A program made the translations under genes and the position numbers. A stretch of 6,143 bases of DNA from an uncultured bacterium (lineage in GTDB: Bacteria; Bacteroidota; Bacteroidia; Bacteroidales; Paludibacteraceae), in the NCBI GenBank assembly GCA_947074225.1, contig CAMTOX010000127.1, forward strand, positions 1-6,143, written 5' to 3'. The notes under the pieces were generated by a model. It searched no databases. It was not told where the DNA came from and was given only the letters and a program-made list of their open reading frames with translations. Positions within the stretch are counted from its first letter, which is position 1. Each line of letters starts with the position of its first letter. Shown in pieces: positions 1 through 4,056 of this stretch.

Positions 1-51
1 ATACGAGATTTCTGAATGTGACTGGAGTTCAGACGTTTGCTCTTCCGATCT
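1..51 (+). other. Illumina P7/TruSeq i7 adapter (artefact, not genomic)
   Basis: The first 9 bases (ATACGAGAT) match the 3' end of the Illumina P7 flow-cell sequence. Positions 10-17 (TTCTGAAT) sit where the 8-nt i7 index belongs; from memory this corresponds to the TruSeq HT index read as ATTCAGAA (D705). Positions 18-51 match the 34-nt TruSeq read-2 adapter, ending in GCTCTTCCGATCT, with one mismatch at 37 (T instead of G). The order P7-index-adapter is exactly that of a library molecule, so this is untrimmed adapter assembled onto the contig end. It should be excluded from annotation. The true genomic sequence begins at about position 52. Confidence 0.98.
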
Positions 52-103
52 ATAAGGTATTTGAAAGGAGTTATGAACTATTAATCATTTAAACTATAAT
101 CTT
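52..103 (+). other. Short A+T-rich leader upstream of the DUF2007 gene
   Basis: This is the first genomic sequence after the adapter. Two frames are open from the adapter junction to a stop: one reads ...IRYLKGVMNY-stop (TAA at 82-84), the other ...KVFERSYELLII-stop (TAA at 90-92). Either could be the last codons of an upstream gene, but 10-12 residues cannot be identified. An AAGGAG-like purine run precedes an ATG at 73 that opens only a 3-codon frame. No convincing Bacteroidota promoter pair (TTTG, about 20 nt, TAnnTTTG) fits here, so the DUF2007 gene may be co-transcribed with something cut off on the left. Confidence 0.4.
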
Positions 104-361
104 ATGTCTGACAAAACTGTTATTTTAAAAGTGTACGAATCTAATATCAATGCAGAGTACGATATGAGGATGTTAGAAGAGAATGGTATTCCATGTTTCA
201 TTACACACGATAGTGTTTTTAACCTAACCCCTCTGTTTGATCCTGCAGTGGGTAGTATTCGTTTGTGTGTATTTGAAGATGATGAAGAGAGAGCTTTAAT
301 GTTGTTAAATGAAATTCACTCCAATGAGGAGAAGGAAACAGGTGATGATCAAGAAAATTAA
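104..361 (+). CDS. DUF2007-type small signal-transducing-like protein
   Basis: This 85-residue soluble protein has no signal peptide or membrane segment. It follows the DUF2007 pattern: an N-terminal beta strand (VILKVYES), a helix around NAEYDMRMLEENGIP (residues 16-30) typical of 'which subunit, which copy' ferredoxin-like small domains, then a strand ending in the hydrophobic IRLCVFEDD (52-60) and a final helix EERALMLLNEI (61-71). The acidic tail (about 72-85) is low complexity. Pfam describes the family as putative prokaryotic signal-transducing proteins, but no biochemical role is established. The ATG start follows an A+T-rich leader without a clear Shine-Dalgarno, as is common in Bacteroidota. 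The 3' end overlaps the lipoprotein gene by 17 nt in a different frame, so the two are very likely co-transcribed. Family call is from sequence pattern; function is unknown. Confidence 0.85.
   Translation: MSDKTVILKVYESNINAEYDMRMLEENGIPCFITHDSVFNLTPLFDPAVGSIRLCVFEDDEERALMLLNEIHSNEEKETGDDQEN
326..336 (+). promoter_or_regulatory. Ribosome binding site deciding the lipoprotein start
   Basis: The purine run GAGGAGAAGGA ends 8 nt before the ATG at 345. It supports that start over the upstream in-frame ATG at 309, because starting at 309 would put a charged stretch (MKFTPMRRRKQV) ahead of an otherwise well-formed lipoprotein signal peptide. The site lies inside the end of the DUF2007 gene, so ribosomes finishing that gene pass over it. 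Confidence 0.6.
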
Positions 362-1175
362 TGTTATTTTATGGCTGAGTATACTCAGCGTGTTGTTGAT
401 TGGTTGTAAAGAGAGTGAAGAAGAGCAAGCCAAGAGTTTATTAAACCAAGCAGAAAGGAGTTATGCATCCGGCAATTTGCAGGAGGCTCAGTTATTATTA
501 GATTCTCTACATGAGAGCTATCCGAAATTGGTGAGCTATAGACGCTCGGCCGATACTATAAGTTGGCGTATTGCTGTTATAGAGTCCTCGCGCAATTGTG
601 TCTATTTAGATAGTATGTTGGTGCTTAAACGTCAGGAGTTGCAGCCAATGCTTAAGGGTTTTGGTTTGGAAAAAGATGAAAAATATCAGGATGTAGGAAA
701 CTATGTTCCTGCACAGTTGCGTACAGAACGCAATGCAGAACGCTGCTATTTGAAACCTTATACCACCGAACATGGCGACTTTTATTTAATGAGCTATTAT
801 GTGGGTAAAGTCATTAATTTTAATCGGATGAAAATTGCAGTTGATGATATGTTTGCAGAAACAGCCACTGCCGAAACGGCCGATATTCATAGTTATAACG
901 ATATGGGTGTGTATCATGAAACAGTGATGTTTAACCCTACCGTATTAGGCAGTGTACCTCAGTTTATGTACGACCATAGCGATAAGCGTATGAAAGTGAC
1001 TTTAATAGGTTCAACAACCTATTTCTATTACTTGAATGAATTAGAACGAAAATTAGTGAGCGAAACTTATGCATTGAGTGTGGTATTGAAAGATATTTAC
1101 ACGTTAGAAGATCAGCTCAATAAGAATAAAGCAAAATATTTATTGAACGAGAAACGTTTGTCGGGTTCAAAATAA
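345..1175 (+). CDS. Probable surface lipoprotein with TPR-like N-terminus, function unknown
   Basis: This 276-residue protein begins with a classic type II signal peptide: MIKK, a hydrophobic core (INVILWLSILSVLL), and lipobox L-I-G-C with the lipidated Cys at 21. The residues after it (KESEEE) are Lys plus acidic, which resembles the lipoprotein export signal that sends Bacteroidota lipoproteins to the cell surface; this placement is inferred. Residues about 27-62 form a helix pair with TPR-like spacing (AKSLLNQAERSYASGNLQEA, then LLLDSLHESYP). The middle (about 85-225) is mixed alpha/beta with several Tyr and Phe and no motif I recognise. The C-terminal part (about 229-270) is helical and possibly coiled-coil (NELERKLVSE...LEDQLNKNKAKYLL). 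The start at 345 is preferred to 309 because of the signal peptide and the ribosome binding site. It overlaps the DUF2007 gene by 17 nt, suggesting one operon. It is not a recognised enzyme. Confidence 0.82.
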   Translation: MIKKINVILWLSILSVLLIGCKESEEEQAKSLLNQAERSYASGNLQEAQLLLDSLHESYPKLVSYRRSADTISWRIAVIESSRNCVYLDSMLVLKRQELQPMLKGFGLEKDEKYQDVGNYVPAQLRTERNAERCYLKPYTTEHGDFYLMSYYVGKVINFNRMKIAVDDMFAETATAETADIHSYNDMGVYHETVMFNPTVLGSVPQFMYDHSDKRMKVTLIGSTTYFYYLNELERKLVSETYALSVVLKDIYTLEDQLNKNKAKYLLNEKRLSGSK

Positions 1176-1212
1176 ATAGATGTATAGTCTAATAAAAGGT
1201 ATGAAATAGTAC

Positions 1213-1238
1213 ACGTTTCTTTTTCAATGAGACGTTTT
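1213..1238 (+). terminator. Weak intrinsic-terminator-like hairpin after the lipoprotein gene
   Basis: ACGTTTC (1213-1219) can pair with GAGACGT (1229-1235) over 7 bp, including one G-T pair, with a 9-nt loop, followed by only three further T residues. It lies about 38 nt past the lipoprotein stop codon, where a terminator would be expected. The stem is short and has only three G-C pairs, so this is a tentative call. Confidence 0.3.
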
Positions 1239-1286
1239 AAATATTAAAGATAAGAAATTTAACTCTTTAGACTAATATTGTCTTTT

Positions 1287-1294
1287 TATATTTG
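1287..1294 (+). promoter_or_regulatory. Candidate Bacteroidota -7 promoter element
   Basis: TATATTTG is a perfect match to the Bacteroidota sigma-ABfr -7 consensus TAnnTTTG. The matching -33 element is weak: the best is TTTA at 1266-1269, 17 nt upstream, against an expected TTTG at 19-21 nt. If used, transcription would start near 1300 and leave a leader of about 210 nt before the YhcH-like gene, including the hairpins at 1331-1353 and 1451-1485. A+T-rich sequence produces this motif often by chance. Confidence 0.3.
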
Positions 1295-1450
1295 TTATTT
1301 CAATTTACTATCTAAGCACTTTACATTGCATGATGCCTGGCAAAATGGCATTACAAAGAGAATTCCAATTAAGGTGTATATTCATGTAAGGAGTTATTTC
1401 TTCTTCATTGGAAGCCATATACAAATTTGTTATTAGAACACCCTGAATAT

Positions 1451-1485
1451 TTCTTTATTTGAAATATAATATTTCAGATAAAGAA
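1451..1485. promoter_or_regulatory. 35-nt near-perfect dyad upstream of the yhcH-like/glgB operon
   Basis: The left arm TTCTTTATTTGAAATAT (1451-1467) pairs with the right arm ATATTTCAGATAAAGAA (1469-1485) around a single central A at 1468. Sixteen of 17 pairs are Watson-Crick and the remaining one (1459/1477) is T-G. It ends 24 nt before the ATG of the YhcH-like gene. In DNA this size and symmetry fit an operator for a dimeric or tetrameric regulator; in RNA it would be a 5'-leader hairpin. No T tract follows, so it is not an intrinsic terminator. The left arm contains TTTATTTG (1454-1461), one mismatch from a -7 box, so the dyad may overlap a promoter. The symmetry is read directly; the role is inferred. 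Confidence 0.6.
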
Positions 1486-1509
1486 TCACATATACTATTG
1501 TAACTTTTC

Positions 1510-1971
1510 ATGGTAATAGATTCATTAGATAAGTTAGAGGATTATGCTCCTCTCCTACCTCATTTTAGTATCATAAAATCTTTTTTGATGCAACATGATT
1601 TAAACGAAATGCCCGCAGGTCGTTATGAGTTGCTCAAAGATTTTGTATATGTAAATATAGATTTAATAGAATTACGTCGTCGCGAATCGGTATGTTTAGA
1701 GAGTCACCAATCTTTTATAGATCTTCAAATACCTTTATTTGAAGATGAAATGATGGGTTGGCAATCGTTAAGTAAGTGTGTTAATGTATCGCAACCTTAC
1801 AATAGTGAAAAAGATATTGCTTTTTGGAATGATTGTTATGATCTGTTTTTTCCATTGGCAAAAGGAAATTTTGTAATCTTCTTTCCCAGCGATGCACATG
1901 CTCCAGCCATAGGCATCGGAATGCAGAAGAAAGTAGTAGTAAAAATAAGAACAATTGATATTATCAAATGA
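1510..1971 (+). CDS. YhcH/YjgK/YiaL (TabA-like, DUF386) family protein
   Basis: This 153-residue cytoplasmic protein matches the DUF386 family from start to end. The opening MVIDSLDKLEDY matches the family's typical first strand, supporting the ATG at 1510. AGRYEL (36-41) is the usual 'G+yel' turn. ESHQSFIDLQIPL (64-76) is the family signature H-x4-D-x-Q (H66, D71, Q73), followed by E and W residues; DIAFWND (102-108) precedes a strand, and FVIFFPSDAHAPAI (121-134) carries the second signature (P126, D128, H130). These residues line the cupin-like barrel and a putative metal site in solved family members. The family includes E. coli TabA (a biofilm and toxin-antitoxin linked protein), YiaL and YhcH of sugar-acid and sialic-acid operons, and some members named beta-galactosidase subunit beta; the reaction is not settled. 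The C-terminus (KKVVVKIRTIDIIK) runs slightly past the usual end and its stop overlaps the glgB start (ATGA), implying translational coupling to glycogen branching. Confidence 0.92.
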   Translation: MVIDSLDKLEDYAPLLPHFSIIKSFLMQHDLNEMPAGRYELLKDFVYVNIDLIELRRRESVCLESHQSFIDLQIPLFEDEMMGWQSLSKCVNVSQPYNSEKDIAFWNDCYDLFFPLAKGNFVIFFPSDAHAPAIGIGMQKKVVVKIRTIDIIK

Positions 1972-3971
1972 CAGCATTAAAAATTATTCAAAATGACCCT
2001 TTATTGTTGCCTTATAGCGCAGCTCTTGAAGGACGGCATGAATATGTGCAAACTAAGATTAATGAGTTGACTAACGGCGGTGAGATCACATTGTCGGACT
2101 TTGCCACGGGTTATTTATATTTTGGTCTGCACAAAATAAAGCGTAGTTGGTATTTCCGTGAATGGGCTCCAAACGCTACTGCAATCTATTTGATAGGCGA
2201 TTTTAATGATTGGGAAAAGGACGATAAATTTCGTTTATATCCCATAGGTAATGGAAATTGGGAGGGAAAGTTTCATGAGAAGTCTATTAAACATGGCGAT
2301 TTATATAAATTGCTGATAGAGTGGAATGGTGGCAGTGGAGAACGTATCCCCGCCTGGACGCGAAGAGTGGTTCAAGATCCGGTAACACATATATTCTCAG
2401 CTCAGGTGTGGATGCCAGAACAAGAATATAAATTTAAAATACGCAAATTCAAACCTTCTACGCAACCTTTACTTATTTATGAGTGTCACATTGGTATGGC
2501 AACAGAACGTGAAGCAGTGGGAAGTTATGAAGAGTTTAGAGTGAATATTTTGCCACGCATTGTTCAGGGTGGATATAACTGTATTCAATTAATGGCCATT
2601 CAAGAACACCCTTACTACGGTTCATTTGGTTATCATGTGTCTAGTTTCTTCGCTCCTACTTCTCGTTTTGGTACTCCTGAGGATTTAAAACGATTAATTG
2701 ACGAAGCGCATCAACATGGCATTTCGGTAATTATGGATTTGGTCCATTCGCATGCTGTGAAGAACGAAGTAGAAGGATTGGCCCGTTTTGATGGTACACC
2801 TTACCAATATTTTCATGGTGGTGATCGTAGAGAACATCCGGCATGGAACTCTTTATGCTTTGACTATCATAAAAACGAGGTGATTCACTTCTTATTATCG
2901 AATTGTAAATATTGGATTGAGGAGTTTAAATTTGATGGTTTCCGCTTTGATGGTGTTACTTCAATGATATACCGCAATCATGGTTTAGAACAAGATTTTA
3001 ATCACTATTCCGATTATTATAACTTGAATCAGGATGGCGATGCCATATGTTATCTTACTATGGCAAATTTATTAATTCACCAACTAAATAGTTCGGGCAT
3101 TACAATTGCCGAGGAGATGAGCGGTTTACCAGAGTTGGCTGTTTCTTATGACGATGGCGGTATGGATTTTAATTACCGAATGGCAATGGGCATTCCCGAC
3201 TTTTGGATTAGATATCTAAAAGAGGTTCCCGATGAGCATTGGCGCGTAGGCCATATTTTGTGGGAGATGATAAATAGAAGAGATAGCGAAAAGACGATTA
3301 GTTATGCCGAGAGTCATGACCAAGCTTTAGTGGGCGATAAGACATTAATATTTAGAATGATAGACTCCGATATGTATTGGCATATGCAGAAAGGAGATGA
3401 AACATTGGCTGTTTCGCGTGGTGTGGCATTACATAAAATGATTCGTCTTATTACGGCATCGACCATAAATGGTGGCTATTTAAACTTTATGGGTAATGAG
3501 TTTGGACACCCAGAATGGGTAGATTTTCCACGCGAGGGTAATGATTGGTCGCATAAGTATGCACGCCGTCAGTGGAGTCTAGCCGATAATGAAGAGTATC
3601 TGTATCATGATTTAAATGCTTTCGATCAAGATATGATTAAGCTAGTGAGTAAAGAGCGTAAATTTAATGAATGGCCTATTGAGAAGATTTGGGATAATGA
3701 AAAGGATCAAGTAATTGCTTACCGACGTAAGGATCTTTTGTTTGTTTATAACTTTAACCCTACCCTCTCTTTCACCGACTATGGCATCTTAATAAAAAAG
3801 GGTACGTACGAGGTTGTATTGGATTCTGACAATAAAAGATATGGCGGATTTGCTTTAAATGATGATTCCATACTTCATCAAACAGAACAGACTCATTTAC
3901 GCAATAAAGGATTCTTAAAGCTTTATTTACCAAGCCGTACGGCTATAGTGTTACGACGTTTAGAGGAGTGA
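1968..3971 (+). CDS. glgB: 1,4-alpha-glucan (glycogen) branching enzyme, GH13_8 type
   Basis: This 667-residue cytoplasmic enzyme (EC 2.4.1.18) cuts an alpha-1,4-glucan chain and rejoins it by an alpha-1,6 bond to make glycogen branches. An N-terminal helical part (1-40, with the NDPLLLPY motif) is followed by a CBM48 domain (about 48-150; WYFREWAPNA, GDFNDW). The GH13 catalytic barrel spans about 165-560, and a C-terminal beta domain about 575-664. Catalytic residues are all present: nucleophile D328 (GFRFDGVTSM), acid/base E382 (TIAEEMSG), and D451 (YAESHDQALVGDK), with DLVHSH at 257-262. Long stretches (NCIQLMAI, HEHPYY-like EHPYYGSFGY, GYLNFMGNEFGHPEW, YARRQW) closely follow eukaryotic GBE1 rather than the E. 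coli-type GlgB, which is longer at the N-terminus. No frameshift or missing motif is seen. The ATG overlaps the upstream stop by 4 nt and has no Shine-Dalgarno, so translation is probably coupled. A strong terminator follows. Confidence 0.98.
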   Translation: MTALKIIQNDPLLLPYSAALEGRHEYVQTKINELTNGGEITLSDFATGYLYFGLHKIKRSWYFREWAPNATAIYLIGDFNDWEKDDKFRLYPIGNGNWEGKFHEKSIKHGDLYKLLIEWNGGSGERIPAWTRRVVQDPVTHIFSAQVWMPEQEYKFKIRKFKPSTQPLLIYECHIGMATEREAVGSYEEFRVNILPRIVQGGYNCIQLMAIQEHPYYGSFGYHVSSFFAPTSRFGTPEDLKRLIDEAHQHGISVIMDLVHSHAVKNEVEGLARFDGTPYQYFHGGDRREHPAWNSLCFDYHKNEVIHFLLSNCKYWIEEFKFDGFRFDGVTSMIYRNHGLEQDFNHYSDYYNLNQDGDAICYLTMANLLIHQLNSSGITIAEEMSGLPELAVSYDDGGMDFNYRMAMGIPDFWIRYLKEVPDEHWRVGHILWEMINRRDSEKTISYAESHDQALVGDKTLIFRMIDSDMYWHMQKGDETLAVSRGVALHKMIRLITASTINGGYLNFMGNEFGHPEWVDFPREGNDWSHKYARRQWSLADNEEYLYHDLNAFDQDMIKLVSKERKFNEWPIEKIWDNEKDQVIAYRRKDLLFVYNFNPTLSFTDYGILIKKGTYEVVLDSDNKRYGGFALNDDSILHQTEQTHLRNKGFLKLYLPSRTAIVLRRLEE

Positions 3972-3980
3972 TTATTTAAA

Positions 3981-4008
3981 TGGCTCTATAGCGATATATT
4001 AGAGCATC
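3981..4008 (+). repeat. Small hairpin just after glgB
   Basis: GCTCTA (3983-3988) pairs with TAGAGC (4000-4005) around an 11-nt A+T-rich loop; AT/AT outside could add two pairs with a bulged G. It lies between the glgB stop and the main terminator and may stabilise the glgB mRNA 3' end or add to termination. No T tract follows, so it is not a terminator alone. Confidence 0.4.
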
Positions 4009-4015
4009 TATTTAT

Positions 4016-4055
4016 ATTAAAAGAGTCCGATAGTTTCCTATCGGACTCTTTTAAT
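4016..4055. terminator. Bidirectional intrinsic terminator between convergent genes
   Basis: A perfect 18-bp stem (arms 4016-4033 and 4038-4055, core GAGTCCGATAG / CTATCGGACTC) closes on a TTTC loop. Each arm starts or ends in an A/T tract, so the transcript of either strand ends in a stable hairpin followed by U residues. It begins 44 nt after the glgB stop and ends 1 nt before the stop codon of the minus-strand kinase gene. It serves both convergent genes and should block read-through into antisense of either. Confidence 0.93.
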
Positions 4056-4056
4056 G

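Larger units (their letters stand above)
1176..1509. other. 334-nt intergenic region without a gene
   Basis: No reading frame here has the length or codon pattern of a gene. The stretch is strongly A+T-rich and holds, in order: a weak terminator-like hairpin (1213-1238), a perfect TAnnTTTG motif (1287-1294), a small hairpin TGATGCC/GGCATTA (1331-1353, loop TGGCAAAAT, one G-T pair), a widely spaced inverted repeat TTCCAAT/ATTGGAA (1363-1369 and 1407-1413), and a 35-nt dyad (1451-1485). The gap is long for a Bacteroidota intergenic space between same-strand genes, so it likely holds the promoter and leader of the yhcH-like/glgB operon. A structured 5' leader or small RNA is possible but not shown. 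Confidence 0.7.

Noticed and set aside
73..84. AAGGAG followed by ATG at 73 as a small gene
   Set aside because: The frame is only three codons long (MNY) before a stop; the site may simply be the end of an upstream gene cut by the adapter.
52..103. Promoter for the DUF2007 gene (TTTG at 60-63 as a -33 box)
   Set aside because: No TAnnTTTG lies at the expected 19-21 nt; the best downstream sequence (TAATCATT) matches poorly.
309..344. Upstream in-frame ATG (MKFTPMRRRKQV) as the lipoprotein start
   Set aside because: It would put a charged 12-residue extension before a complete lipoprotein signal peptide; the ATG at 345 has a well-spaced purine-rich ribosome binding site and a normal MIKK start.
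1185..1274. Inverted repeat TAGTCTAA/TTAGACTA
   Set aside because: Eight-bp arms 74 nt apart in A+T-rich DNA are easily due to chance and do not form a compact structure.
1493..1500. TACTATTG as a -7 element for the yhcH-like gene
   Set aside because: One mismatch to the consensus, no good -33 partner, and it would leave a leader of only a few nucleotides.
1768..1977. Minus-strand open frame of 69 codons
   Set aside because: It lies antisense within the DUF386 gene, whose family motifs are clear; the frame has no recognisable features.
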